DNA from: Methylocystaceae bacterium | GTDB taxonomy: Bacteria > Pseudomonadota > Alphaproteobacteria > Rhodospirillales > Terasakiellaceae | Direction of reading: 5' to 3' | DNA: 64,000 bases | Assembly: GCA_013373205.1 (NCBI GenBank) | Contig: JABXIG010000020.1 | Coordinates: 1 to 64,000, forward strand | In this document: positions 15,557 through 24,504 of the stretch, one piece after another | Layout: every line of letters starts with the position of its first letter | Numbering within the stretch: position 1 is the first letter of the stretch | Translations under genes and position numbers: made by a program | The notes under the pieces: generated by a model | Databases searched by the model: none | What the model was told of the DNA's origin: nothing | What the model saw: the letters and a program-made list of their open reading frames with translations, nothing else

Positions 15557-16189
15557 ATGAAAGCTACCATCATCCCGGTCACTTCTTTTGCCCAAAACTG
15601 TTCTCTCATCTGGTGTGAAGACACCATGAAGGGCTGCCTAGTGGACCCCGGAGGGGACATGGATACCTTGATGGATGCCGTTGAAAAAGAAGGCATTACG
15701 CTGGAAAAAATCCTCTGCACCCATGGCCATCTGGATCATGTCGGTGCGGTCGCTGAAATCGCCGCAAAGAAAGACCTACCCATTGAAGGCCCCCATCAGG
15801 GTGATGATTTCTGGATTGATGGGCTGGCAGATCAAGCCCAACAGTTCGGCTTCCCAAAATCCGAAAGCTTCACCCCGACCCGTTGGCTCAACGATGGGGA
15901 CGAAGTCACGTTTGGCAACGTCACCTTGCAGGTCCTGCACTGTCCCGGCCACACACCGGGTCATGTGGTATTTTTTGATAAAGAAACCCGCGTTGCCATC
16001 GTTGGCGATGTGCTGTTCCAGGGTTCCATAGGACGCACCGATTTCCCCAAAGGTAATCACGCCGACCTGATAAACGCCATCAAAACCAAGCTATTCCCCC
16101 TAGGCGACGACGTCGTCTTCATCCCTGGCCACGGCCCGCTTTCAACAATTGGCGATGAAAAACGCAGCAATCCGTTTTTGCAGGGGTGA
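15557..16189 (+). CDS. MBL-fold hydrolase, glyoxalase II / YcbL-like
   Basis: 210 residues from the ATG at 15557; the track start adds 18 non-homologous residues. Zinc-binding motifs of the metallo-beta-lactamase fold are complete: [23 protein letters not shown] and a late PGHGP. The compact length without the C-terminal glyoxalase domain matches the YcbL-type thioesterase group, which hydrolyses glutathione or other thioesters. A role in persulfide or methylglyoxal detoxification is possible. Divergent from nnrS. Confidence 0.87.
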   Translation: MKATIIPVTSFAQNCSLIWCEDTMKGCLVDPGGDMDTLMDAVEKEGITLEKILCTHGHLDHVGAVAEIAAKKDLPIEGPHQGDDFWIDGLADQAQQFGFPKSESFTPTRWLNDGDEVTFGNVTLQVLHCPGHTPGHVVFFDKETRVAIVGDVLFQGSIGRTDFPKGNHADLINAIKTKLFPLGDDVVFIPGHGPLSTIGDEKRSNPFLQG

Positions 16190-16261
16190 TGGTTAACATA
16201 TTTGTCACCCCCATATACAGCGTCCCATGCCACCGATTAGACATCAGATAGACAAAACGCC

Positions 16262-16948
16262 TCACAACAAGCCCGTACTCTTAAAACTGTAATAGCCTTT
16301 TCGCCCAACAATGACATGATCGTGTAGTTCGATGCTTAGAGGTTTGGCAATGTCACGGATGCGTTTGGTCATATCGATGTCGCTGAAAGATGGGGTGGTG
16401 TCGCCGCTGGGATGGTTATGCACCATAATTAAGGCACTGGCTTCCAGTTCAAGAGCGCGTTTGATGACTTCACGCGGATAAACAGGTGTGTGATCGATGG
16501 TGCCACGTTGTTGAAGCTCATCAGCGATCAAAACGTTTTTGCGATTAAGGTATAAAAGCCGGAACTGTTCCACGCCATGGTATGCCATGCTCGCACGGCA
16601 ATAATCCAGCAGCATCTGCCAGCTGGACAGCACCGGTTTGTTGATCACCTGTTCCTGCAATAATTTATGGGCAGAGGCTTCGGCCGCTTTTAAAGCACAG
16701 ACCGCCGCCTCGCCTAATCCATCTTCCAGTGCAAGAGTTGCAGGATCAGCACTGACAACATCGGCAAAGCTGCCATAGGTTTCGATCAGCCGTTTTGCCA
16801 ACGGTTTCACATCCCCGCGTGGCTTGGCCCCGAAAAGCAACAATTCGATCAATTCATAATCATGCAGCGCCTTGGCGCCCGATTTTAAAAACCGTTCACG
16901 CAACCGTTTGCGATGGCCGATATAATGGGGTTTCTCACTCACGTCCAT
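16262..16948 (-). CDS. radC: RadC family JAB-domain protein
   Basis: 228 residues with an N-terminal helix-hairpin-helix-like region and a C-terminal JAB/MPN domain carrying the metal motif HNHPSGDTTPSFSDID. Despite the name, a repair function is doubtful for the family; the domain is a predicted metalloprotease or DNA-processing fold. The start has a strong AAGGAGG. In many alphaproteobacteria radC lies next to map; here a SIR2-like gene sits between them. Confidence 0.92.
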   Translation of the reverse strand: MDVSEKPHYIGHRKRLRERFLKSGAKALHDYELIELLLFGAKPRGDVKPLAKRLIETYGSFADVVSADPATLALEDGLGEAAVCALKAAEASAHKLLQEQVINKPVLSSWQMLLDYCRASMAYHGVEQFRLLYLNRKNVLIADELQQRGTIDHTPVYPREVIKRALELEASALIMVHNHPSGDTTPSFSDIDMTKRIRDIAKPLSIELHDHVIVGRKGYYSFKSTGLL

Positions 16949-16990
16949 GCCTCCTTCTATTTGAAAAAGGCTATGAACAGATTTGGGAAG

Positions 16991-18160
16991 TTATTTCATA
17001 CTCGGAAGCGTATCTTTTACAAAATTCACAAATCCATCGTCATAAGTATAAACTTTAGGCAACTTGTGCATCCCGACGAAAGGAAAGACTTGTTGCACCT
17101 TATCCTGCAAGTGCTTCTGCGCCCCTTTTTTATTTGAAATGAAATCAATATAAAAGATTTCTTTCTGCAAACCATCTTCTGCAGTTTCACAGAATTGTTT
17201 CAAGATATAGCGAATTAACGCATCTTCTTCTGGCATACTATAGCCAACAATAACTAATGCTTGGCTATCTCTCAAAACGCGAATAGCTTTTGAGAAAATT
17301 TCTTTAAAATATTGATCCGTATAATCTTGCTCTCTTGAAGGCAGTATCAACTTAGGAGGCATGCATTTGTTTTTGGCCGTAACCTTACGGTAATCAAACT
17401 CATAACTTTTCCCCTTCTTTATGATTTCAAATCCACCATTCAATTTAATTAAATTTGAAACTAGGTAATGGTCATGAATTTTAGTATCTAATTGAAAACC
17501 TTTGATTTTTTTAGGTGTAATCCCCCGATAAGTATAATTAAACAATGTATCATCAGGGCCGATACAGCTATCTAAAATATACTCAATCAAAAAATCATAG
17601 TTGGTAGAAATGAAATTCAAACGAATACCTTCAGCAACACCTTCTGCTCCAGTGCTATATCTACTGAATTTATTAAAAAAACCAATTATATCTTTTTGAT
17701 CACCACTCAATGGTCCATTTTGATCAAATTTATATGAATTTTTATTTAAAAAAATCTCAGGAGTAATCGTGTTGAAATACTTTTTAATGAGAAGAGATAT
17801 TTCTTCTTTTAGAATACGAACATTTTCACGATCAATATATCGAGACTGAATGTCAGGGTATTTTTCATTCATATCCAAAAAATAGATGATCGACTTAATC
17901 TCATCTAGTGACAAATCCGCGTGCGGATCATAACCTAGCTGTGCCCGCAAAGCATTTAAATCTTCATTTCCACAAAGATTTTTCTCTGGAATATTAAAGA
18001 GCTCCACGCCTGTAGGATAACTAAGGTCCCAACTTTTTGAAAAACCAGCACCACACCAAAACGTCATATTTTTCAATTGACGAAGTTTTTCAGCACCATT
18101 CCAAGCCAAATTCTTCGAAAGATATGATGTAAAAGCTTTAACGCAGTCCTTATTAGACAT
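16991..18160 (-). CDS. SIR2-like NAD-dependent protein, possible defence gene
   Basis: 389 residues. SIR2-fold blocks appear in order: CGAGFSKSW (NAD-binding GAGxS, residues 37-41), FISTNYDFLIE (the TxNxD block with the catalytic Asn), LIKLNGGFE at the place of the usual KLHG, PPKLILPS, and ALVIVGYSMPEED near the C-terminus. The order matches SIR2 domains of antiphage NADases rather than sirtuin deacetylases. The catalytic His of KLHG appears as Asn, which may mean altered or lost activity. It is much AT-richer than radC and map on either side and breaks up their usual neighbourhood, so it was probably acquired. No partner gene is visible. Confidence 0.72.
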   Translation of the reverse strand: MSNKDCVKAFTSYLSKNLAWNGAEKLRQLKNMTFWCGAGFSKSWDLSYPTGVELFNIPEKNLCGNEDLNALRAQLGYDPHADLSLDEIKSIIYFLDMNEKYPDIQSRYIDRENVRILKEEISLLIKKYFNTITPEIFLNKNSYKFDQNGPLSGDQKDIIGFFNKFSRYSTGAEGVAEGIRLNFISTNYDFLIEYILDSCIGPDDTLFNYTYRGITPKKIKGFQLDTKIHDHYLVSNLIKLNGGFEIIKKGKSYEFDYRKVTAKNKCMPPKLILPSREQDYTDQYFKEIFSKAIRVLRDSQALVIVGYSMPEEDALIRYILKQFCETAEDGLQKEIFYIDFISNKKGAQKHLQDKVQQVFPFVGMHKLPKVYTYDDGFVNFVKDTLPSMK

Positions 18161-18307
18161 GTATCCCCTCCATAGAAACGTATTTATTTAGAAATGGTTT
18201 AGCTTATCTAAACGCAGGAACGCAACTAAATAATATATCTCCAGAAAGCTATACAATCTTACAGAGCAGTCAATTAACCCCTTAGTCCATAAGGAAGTAA
18301 AATAATT

Positions 18308-19102
18308 TTAATCATAAGGCGGCTTGTCCCAACCTTTTTCAGACAGAGTGAAGATTTCACACCCATCTTTAGTTACACCAATGGAATGTTCAAACTGTGC
18401 AGATAACGAACGGTCCCGTGTCACAGCCGTCCAGCCATCAGACAAAATCTTGATATCATATTTACCTGCATTGATCATGGGCTCAATGGTAAAGAACATA
18501 CCTTCTTGCAGGACCGGGCCTTGGTCTTTGTTACCATCGGCATAATGCAAAACATTCGGCGCATCATGGAAAACGCGGCCCAGACCATGACCGCAGAAAT
18601 CACGCACGACAGAATAACGGAAACTTTCTGCAAAAGTCTGGATTGTGTGGCCGATCAAATTTAACGGCACACCCGGTTTGACCTGTTTGATCGCCAGCAT
18701 CAAAGATTCATAGGTGACATCAATCAGCTTGTTGGCTTTGACCTTGGTTTTCCCCACCGGAAACATGCGCGATGTATCGCCATACCAGCCATCCAGAATG
18801 GTGGTGACATCAATATTAACGATATCGCCTTCCAACAGTTTTTTATCCCCCGGAATACCATGGCAAACCACATGGTTGATGGAGGTACAGATGGATTTTG
18901 GAAAACCACGATAGTTCAACGGTGCACAAATCGCCCCATGATCGGTGATAAAATCATGACACAGCTTATCAAGTTCCCCTGTGGTCACCCCCGGCTTTAC
19001 GTAAGGGGTAATGAAATCCAGCGTTTGTGCGGCCAGTTTACCTGACTTACGCATGCCTTCAAAATCTTCTGCTGTATGAATTTTAATCGGTCCGCGGGCC
19101 AA
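18308..19102 (-). CDS. map: methionine aminopeptidase, type I
   Basis: 264 residues. All pita-bread-fold metal ligands are recognisable: NIDVTTILDGWYGDTSRMF (two Asp), DFCGHGLGRVFHD (His), FTIEPMIN (Glu) and QFEHSIGV (Glu). It removes the initiator Met from nascent proteins at the ribosome and is essential in most bacteria. Lacking an N-terminal extension, it is the bacterial type Ia form. Upstream lies sfsA on the same strand with a 57-bp gap, so sfsA-map may be cotranscribed. Confidence 0.96.
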   Translation of the reverse strand: MARGPIKIHTAEDFEGMRKSGKLAAQTLDFITPYVKPGVTTGELDKLCHDFITDHGAICAPLNYRGFPKSICTSINHVVCHGIPGDKKLLEGDIVNIDVTTILDGWYGDTSRMFPVGKTKVKANKLIDVTYESLMLAIKQVKPGVPLNLIGHTIQTFAESFRYSVVRDFCGHGLGRVFHDAPNVLHYADGNKDQGPVLQEGMFFTIEPMINAGKYDIKILSDGWTAVTRDRSLSAQFEHSIGVTKDGCEIFTLSEKGWDKPPYD

Positions 19103-19159
19103 TGGTCTTTCCTTAATCTGAATCTTTAAATTACTTGAGCGTTTTACTTAGTCTAGTTC

Positions 19160-19861
19160 TTATAAAAAAGCAATGTTAACAGGTGTGGTCACTTTAATCT
19201 CGTCGATCCCCACATCACATTGGTAGCAGATCACCTCAACCCCACGCTTGATGGCGGTTTTCAATTCTTCGTCATAGGTTGGATCAATATCACGCGCGAT
19301 ATCCATGACTTTACAATCAGCACGTTGCACCAGATAGAACATAACAGCGCGATGGCCTTCTTCCACCATATCGCCCAACTCGCGCAAATGCTTTGCCCCG
19401 CGCGAAGTCACTGCATCGGGAAAATCTGCATTTTCCCCACGTTTCAGCGTCACGTTTTTCACTTCGACATAGCATTTGGGTTTGTTCGGGTCTTCTAACA
19501 AAACGTCAATGCGGGAATTTTGACCATACTTAACTTCGCGACGTAAACTTTCATAACCTGTCAGTTCTTTGATGTGACCTGCAAGGATGGCTTCTTCAAC
19601 GATTTTGTTGGGATGACCCGTATTGATGCCGACATTAAAGCCGTCAACTTCAATCAGTTCCCAGGTATATTTCAGTTTACGTTTCGGGTTGTTGCTGGGG
19701 GAGAGCCAGACGGTTGCCCCTTCATCCTTAACCGACAGCATGGAACCTGAATTGGCGCAATGGGCGGTGACAACCTCGCCATTTTCCAGCGTCACATCGG
19801 CCAGAAATCGTTTATAGCGTTTAATCAGTTTGCCTTTGATCAGATCGGTTTCAAACTTCAT
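19160..19861 (-). CDS. sfsA: DNA/RNA nuclease SfsA
   Basis: 233 residues, full family length. The N-terminal OB-like region (LIKGKLIKRYKRFLADV, HCANSGSML) is followed by a PD-(D/E)xK-like nuclease core with SRIDVLLE and CYVEVKNVTL. SfsA was first described through sugar-fermentation stimulation and later as a nuclease. It starts inside the last codons of the upstream methyltransferase (ATGA overlap), which argues for translational coupling. Confidence 0.94.
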   Translation of the reverse strand: MKFETDLIKGKLIKRYKRFLADVTLENGEVVTAHCANSGSMLSVKDEGATVWLSPSNNPKRKLKYTWELIEVDGFNVGINTGHPNKIVEEAILAGHIKELTGYESLRREVKYGQNSRIDVLLEDPNKPKCYVEVKNVTLKRGENADFPDAVTSRGAKHLRELGDMVEEGHRAVMFYLVQRADCKVMDIARDIDPTYDEELKTAIKRGVEVICYQCDVGIDEIKVTTPVNIAFL

Positions 19862-20778
19862 GGTTTGTCTTTACCTTGTAAAATATGTTCCGGCACGCCC
19901 AAAGCATCCGCCAGTTTTTTATCTGCCGAGCCCGGTTTTAAGGGTTGCTGTTGGGAGGGGTCCGGCTTCCAGGCCGTCATATATAAAACCTGAAACGTTG
20001 CAGGAACGCGTCCATCATCGCCTGAAAATTCATCCAGATAGCGTTGCAGGGTATGCATGATCAATTCACGTTTGGTGAATGATTTGCGCCGTTCCAGCAC
20101 TTTGTTATTTTCCCCCATGCCTTTTAGGTCTTTCATCAATTTCATAGGGTTTTCATAACGGACTTCAATGGCATCGGCATCGACAACAGGCAGGTTAAAG
20201 CCTGCACGCTGCAACAACATGCCCGCATCACGCACATCGGCAAAGGGCGAGATACGCGGGCTCATGCCACCATCAACGACCAGTTCTGCATCGCTTAGGC
20301 ATTGGCGCAATTCACGCAGCGTTTCAATGCCGAACATGGTGGCAATAAACAAGCCATCCGGCTTGAGCGCTCTATAGATCTGAACCAACGCACCAGGCAG
20401 GTCATTCACCCAATGCAGACTGAGATTACTCACAATCAGATCAAATTTTTCTGACCCAAACGGAAGGAATTCTTCATCAGCCACCACACTTATGGCTTTT
20501 TGTTTATCAGCACGTCTGACCATGCCTTCAGACAGGTCACACTGAATAAGGTGTTCCACTTTACCGCGCTGGCCGATCACTTCGGCAATATCCCCGCCGT
20601 GGCAGCCAATGTCCAGCGCCATGGGAAAATCACGCACCACATCATCCAAACGATCGCACATCCGTTCGGCGACTTCTTTGTGAAGAAAGTCGAAATCTTC
20701 CCATGTTTTGGACGCCCGGTCGCGATGGGCCCGCACCAGCTTGCGATCAAAGACATTCATGATTTCGATATCGGACAT
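19858..20778 (-). CDS. class I SAM methyltransferase, NDUFAF5/BioC-like
   Basis: 306 residues. A Rossmann methyltransferase core with motif I ALDIGCHGGD, the acidic motif II QCDLSEGM, and the post-I motif FDLIVSNLSLHWVNDLPG, which is typical of BioC and of the mitochondrial complex I assembly factor NDUFAF5. The N-terminal FDRKLVRAHRDRA is also typical of the NDUFAF5-type group. The position divergent to comF recurs in alphaproteobacteria as I recall. A respiratory-complex assembly or hydroxylase role is a reasonable inference, not shown. Confidence 0.85.
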   Translation of the reverse strand: MSDIEIMNVFDRKLVRAHRDRASKTWEDFDFLHKEVAERMCDRLDDVVRDFPMALDIGCHGGDIAEVIGQRGKVEHLIQCDLSEGMVRRADKQKAISVVADEEFLPFGSEKFDLIVSNLSLHWVNDLPGALVQIYRALKPDGLFIATMFGIETLRELRQCLSDAELVVDGGMSPRISPFADVRDAGMLLQRAGFNLPVVDADAIEVRYENPMKLMKDLKGMGENNKVLERRKSFTKRELIMHTLQRYLDEFSGDDGRVPATFQVLYMTAWKPDPSQQQPLKPGSADKKLADALGVPEHILQGKDKP

Positions 20779-20849
20779 AAAAAACTCTCAGGACCATTCA
20801 TAAAGCAGAACAAAGAGATACGCACCTTATGAAAGGACGTCAAATCTAA

Positions 20850-21557
20850 ATGAGCCCTTTTCGCCAAGTTTTGGACCTTTTACTGCCCCCGCGCTGTATA
20901 TCCTGTGAAAAAATCGTCCCTGACCCTAAAACACTTTGCCTCGACTGTTGGGACAGGGCCGCTTTTATCACCAAACCTTTTTGCAGCTGTTGCGGCCTAC
21001 CTTTTGAAATTGATGTTCCTGATGGCGCACTTTGTCTGGATTGCGCACGCGTTCGCCCACCTTTTAAAAAGGCACGCAGTGTCTTTCCCTATGATGATTT
21101 TTCAAAAAAATTGATCCTGTCTTTCAAACATGGGGACCGGACCGACCTTGCGCCTGCTCTTGCGGGCTGGATGGTGCGCAGTGGTGCAGACCTGATTAAA
21201 CAATGCGATGTCATCACGCCTGTTCCGCTACACTGGCGCCGTCTTGCCAAGCGGCAATTTAACCAAGCCGGGCTTTTGGCGCAGGAAGTGGCAAAACTGA
21301 CAAACTTGACGTTTGATCCCGCCATTTTGAAAAGAATACGACACACCCCACCCCAAGGACATTTAAGCCGCATGGCCCGACAAAAGAACCTGAAGGGCGC
21401 ATTTCGTGTGACAAAACCTGTGCAAGGTCACTCTATTTTATTGATCGATGATGTCATGACAACAGGGGCAACCCTGCTGAATTGCACAAACCTGTTATTG
21501 AAATCAGGCGCAAAAGATGTATTCATTATAACCTTGGCGCGTGCCACTCACGCCTAA
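20850..21557 (+). CDS. comF: ComF family phosphoribosyltransferase-like protein
   Basis: 235 residues. An N-terminal zinc region (CISCEK, CLDCW, CSCCGLPFE, CLDCARVRPP) precedes a type I phosphoribosyltransferase domain with the PRPP-loop motif ILLIDDVMTTGATL. ComF takes part in DNA uptake in competent bacteria and in DNA metabolism elsewhere. It starts a rightward run comF-grxC-nitrilase, a common alphaproteobacterial order. Confidence 0.92.
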   Translation: MSPFRQVLDLLLPPRCISCEKIVPDPKTLCLDCWDRAAFITKPFCSCCGLPFEIDVPDGALCLDCARVRPPFKKARSVFPYDDFSKKLILSFKHGDRTDLAPALAGWMVRSGADLIKQCDVITPVPLHWRRLAKRQFNQAGLLAQEVAKLTNLTFDPAILKRIRHTPPQGHLSRMARQKNLKGAFRVTKPVQGHSILLIDDVMTTGATLLNCTNLLLKSGAKDVFIITLARATHA

Positions 21558-21647
21558 GCACGATAAGTTGAACTGGAAATCGGCACAATTCATGCTATAT
21601 CCAAATTAAGCTATATACTTTAACCGCGACAAATAGAGGCCACCCCC

Positions 21648-21908
21648 ATGGCAATGATTGAAATTTACACCACTCAAACCTGCGGCTACTGCATGCGTGC
21701 CAAAATGTTGTTACAGGAAAAAGGCGCAGGGTTTAAAGAAATTGACGTGAACCAGCATCCCAAACTGCGTTTTGAAATGACCAAACGCGCCAACGGTGGA
21801 TATACCGTGCCGCAAATTTTCATTAACGGTGAACATATCGGTGGATGTAACGAACTTTATGCCTTAGAACGAAATGGGCTGCTGGACGAAAAATTGTCCG
21901 CTGCTTAA
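21648..21908 (+). CDS. grxC: glutaredoxin 3
   Basis: 86 residues, typical GrxC length. The dithiol active site CGYC is at residues 12-15; the cis-Pro segment YTVPQIFI and GGCNEL, which contact glutathione, are conserved. It reduces disulfides and mixed glutathione disulfides in the cytoplasm using GSH. The start has AGAGG at correct distance. It lies 32 bp before the nitrilase-type gene and probably shares a transcript with it. Confidence 0.95.
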   Translation: MAMIEIYTTQTCGYCMRAKMLLQEKGAGFKEIDVNQHPKLRFEMTKRANGGYTVPQIFINGEHIGGCNELYALERNGLLDEKLSAA

Positions 21909-21939
21909 CACTCATTCAAGACGATAAAGGCCCCCAGTT

Positions 21940-22764
21940 ATGTCTCTTTTGAAAGCTGCCTGCATTCAGGTCAACGCCAGTGCAGATATGGATAAAAACA
22001 TCCAAACAGCCACCACGATGATCCGTGATGCGGCCGCCAAAGGTGCAAGCTTGATCTGCACGCCGGAAAATGTCTCCATGATGGAATTTGGCGGACAAAA
22101 TGTTATTGCTGCCTCTTTCGCACAGGACGATCACCCGGCCTTAAAAGCATTTCAGGCCTTGGCACAGGAACTCAAGGTTTGGCTTTTACTGGGGTCACTG
22201 GCGATCAAACTGGATAATGGTAAAGTTGCAAATCGGTCCCTCTTGCTAAACGATCAGGGCGAGATTGCCGGACAATATGATAAAATTCATCTGTTTGATG
22301 TTGATTTGGCAGGCGGAGAAAGTTACCGCGAATCCAATACCTTTGATGGAGGCGATCAAGCCACATTGGTTAGCACCCCATGGGGCAAGCTGGGCATGAG
22401 CATTTGTTACGATGTGCGTTTCCCACATCTGTATCGCGATTATGGACAAGCCGGCGCGAAGATTATGACGGTGCCTGCTGCCTTTACACGCCAGACAGGG
22501 CGCGCCCACTGGAAAGTCTTGTTACGTGCGCGTGCTATTGAAAACGGCTGTTTCATCATTGCCCCGGGTCAATGTGGCGTTCATAAAGGGGACCGTGAAA
22601 CCTACGGCCATTCCCTGATCATCAACCCTTGGGGCGAAGTCTTAAGTGAAGGCGGAGATGATCCTTGCGTCCTGGTCAGCGAGCTCAACATGGATGAAGT
22701 TGAAGCCGCCCACGCCAAAGTACCCTCTCTACAACATGATCGCGACTATCAGTTTCAGGGATAA
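21940..22764 (+). CDS. carbon-nitrogen hydrolase, Nit1-type deaminated-glutathione amidase
   Basis: 274 residues with the nitrilase-superfamily catalytic triad: Glu in CTPENVSM, Lys in YDKIHLFDVD, Cys in MSICYDVRFPHLYR. The HLFDVD and FPHLYRD signatures are those of Nit1/NitA proteins, which remove the side-chain amide from deaminated glutathione, a metabolite-repair step. The adjacent glutaredoxin gene makes glutathione metabolism a sensible context. Its 3' end overlaps the convergent methyltransferase by 10 bp. Confidence 0.9.
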   Translation: MSLLKAACIQVNASADMDKNIQTATTMIRDAAAKGASLICTPENVSMMEFGGQNVIAASFAQDDHPALKAFQALAQELKVWLLLGSLAIKLDNGKVANRSLLLNDQGEIAGQYDKIHLFDVDLAGGESYRESNTFDGGDQATLVSTPWGKLGMSICYDVRFPHLYRDYGQAGAKIMTVPAAFTRQTGRAHWKVLLRARAIENGCFIIAPGQCGVHKGDRETYGHSLIINPWGEVLSEGGDDPCVLVSELNMDEVEAAHAKVPSLQHDRDYQFQG

Positions 22765-23276
22765 AGTCTCCGCGGGACTGAATCCTTGATCGCACACAGG
22801 CGCTGCACGACTTTTTCTTCCACAATCCCTTGTTCAAAAGCGATAACACTTAATCGTCCCTGGACAAGGGTGAGAAGCTCTGCCTCTTGCAACAAAAAAT
22901 CAGGATTTTTTGGGCGACCAAACCGTTCATTTCCTCTCGCAAATGTTTCATATATCAACACACCTTGTGGCTTTAGGCTGTCCAGCAGATCGGACAAGTG
23001 TGCGCGATAGAGATAATTCGTCACCACAATCGCATCGAAGGCACCCGCCTCAAAAGGCCAGCTGCGCCCATCTTCCAAATCCATTTCCGTCAGGATTGCA
23101 GTGTTCAATTGATCCAAATCTGAAACGCTTGCAATGTCTTTATCAACAAACTGTACCTGACAGCCGCGTTCTAAAAACACCCGCCCGTGACGCCCTGCCC
23201 CACAAGCCAGATCCAATACACTAGTATTCGGTGACAGTAGGGGGGCAAAACGGATGACCCAATCTGATGGCTGCAT
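22755..23276 (-). CDS. class I SAM-dependent methyltransferase
   Basis: 173 residues, a short single-domain methyltransferase. Motif I is SVLDLACGAGRHGRVF, motif II FVDKD, and the catalytic-loop region AIVVTNYLYR. It resembles TehB/UbiE-like small methyltransferases. The substrate is unknown. The gene directly upstream on the same strand is a 58-residue small protein with its own terminator between them, so the two may be separate units. Confidence 0.85.
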   Translation of the reverse strand: MQPSDWVIRFAPLLSPNTSVLDLACGAGRHGRVFLERGCQVQFVDKDIASVSDLDQLNTAILTEMDLEDGRSWPFEAGAFDAIVVTNYLYRAHLSDLLDSLKPQGVLIYETFARGNERFGRPKNPDFLLQEAELLTLVQGRLSVIAFEQGIVEEKVVQRLCAIKDSVPRRLYP

Positions 23277-23301
23277 CTTTTCCCTCCCTGAAACAACAAA
23301 A

Positions 23302-23330
23302 CCCCGCTCAGATACAGGAGCGAGGCGGGC
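23302..23330 (-). terminator. imperfect terminator after the 58-residue ORF
   Basis: On the minus strand GCTC pairs with GAGC and the flanking CCCGC/GCGGGG partially extends the stem, followed by TTTT. Confidence 0.45.
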
Positions 23331-23352
23331 ACATCATAAATAACAAAGGAAA

Positions 23353-23529
23353 TTAACGGTTAAGCCCATAAACAGGGAAGCCCATCCATCCACGTTTGGC
23401 AGAAGTTTTTGGCTTTTCCTGAAAGCTTTCTTTATCGACTTCAGGTTCAATAGATTGGCAAAGGGTCATGTGGGTATCCACTTCACTATCGCACTCATCC
23501 ATCATATCCCAAACCATTTGGGGGTCCAT
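23353..23529 (-). CDS. 58-residue acidic small protein, absent from the ORF track
   Basis: Reads MDPQMVWDMMDECDSEVDTH, then a Lys-rich stretch (DKESFQEKPKTSAKR) and ends GWMGFPVYGLNR. The start sits behind TTAGGAGAGCGAG, a strong ribosome site, and a terminator follows, so I consider it a real gene. It has two Cys (one in the acidic N-terminus), no signal peptide and no membrane segment. No family is recognised. Three dyads upstream suggest regulated expression. Confidence 0.65.
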   Translation of the reverse strand: MDPQMVWDMMDECDSEVDTHMTLCQSIEPEVDKESFQEKPKTSAKRGWMGFPVYGLNR

Positions 23530-23587
23530 CTCGCTCTCCTAAGACGTTCACACTCGCTTTATTATTCAATTTATCCTTGGAAATTTT

Positions 23588-23647
23588 GTAATCAAAATTA
23601 CGTTGCTTTGCAACATATTTGTAAAAATTTAAAGTTGCTTTTGCAAC
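23588..23647. promoter_or_regulatory. three consecutive dyads upstream of the 58-residue ORF
   Basis: GTAAT-CAAA-ATTAC (23588-23601), GTTGC-TTT-GCAAC (23602-23614) and GTTGC-TTTT-GCAAC (23634-23647). The two GTTGC dyads are 32 bp apart, about three helical turns. They lie 59-118 bp before the minus-strand start at 23529, in a very AT-rich stretch, so operator function is likely. The regulator is not identified. Confidence 0.4.
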
Positions 23648-23733
23648 TATATTATAATTTTACTTTATTTACATAAACTTACCATATAATTTTTAAAAAT
23701 GAAACTAAATCACCTTACCCTCTTTTGATTCAG

Positions 23734-24504
23734 TTAACCCGTCGGGTCATCATTTTTTCGTAAAATATATGTATCCATGATCCAGCCATTGGCGTCACGG
23801 GCCTTGGTTCTGATCCGTTGGATATCATCAGCAACTTCATGGAGTTTACCCGAAACAAGAATTTCGTCAGACGTGCCGATATAAGCACCCCAGTAAATAT
23901 CTATGTTCTCGTCAATAAACTGTCGATAAGCATCGTTGGCATCCAGCATCACAACAACGCTGTCGGCAGTCTCGGGAAAACCTTGTAAAAGCTTGCGTCC
24001 TGTCGTCACCTGAACGGCCTTGCCAATCGTGTTCAGGGTTGTTTTATGCTTGGCGGCCAAGGCCTGAATACTGCTGATACCGGGAATGACCTCAAAATCC
24101 AGATCATATCTGTCGCTGCTTACGATCGTTTCCATAATACGGACCGTGCTATCATAAAGCGATGGCTCTCCCCAGATAAGAAAAGCACCGATCTCGCCAT
24201 CTTTAAGATCATTTGCAATCAAGCTTTCGAAGACGGCCTGCTTGTCATTGTTCAAAGTCCCGATTGTTTTGTGATAATCGCTGTTACGTCGATTCCACTC
24301 AGGGCTATGCGCTTCGACGAAACGATAGTCTTTATTCGTGATATAACGCTGGCAAATATCTTTGCGGATATCCGTCAGCTTGGACTTATCCTCACCCTTG
24401 TCCATGATAAAGAAAACATCGACCTCATTCATCGCCTTGACGGCCTGCATGGTAACGTAGTCGGGATCACCTGCCCCAATGCCAATGATGAGTATTTTCT
24501 TCAT
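23734..24504 (-). CDS. cobF: precorrin-6A synthase (deacetylating)
   Basis: 256 residues of the tetrapyrrole methylase fold: the SAM-binding IIGIGAGDPDYVTMQAV at the N-terminus, FLIWGEPSLYDST, EVIPGISSIQALAA and VTTGRKLL. CobF methylates C1 of the corrin ring and releases acetate, a step unique to the aerobic cobalamin pathway. The other cob genes are absent from this window, so it is an orphan here. I see no B12 riboswitch in the short upstream region. Confidence 0.92.
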   Translation of the reverse strand: MKKILIIGIGAGDPDYVTMQAVKAMNEVDVFFIMDKGEDKSKLTDIRKDICQRYITNKDYRFVEAHSPEWNRRNSDYHKTIGTLNNDKQAVFESLIANDLKDGEIGAFLIWGEPSLYDSTVRIMETIVSSDRYDLDFEVIPGISSIQALAAKHKTTLNTIGKAVQVTTGRKLLQGFPETADSVVVMLDANDAYRQFIDENIDIYWGAYIGTSDEILVSGKLHEVADDIQRIRTKARDANGWIMDTYILRKNDDPTG

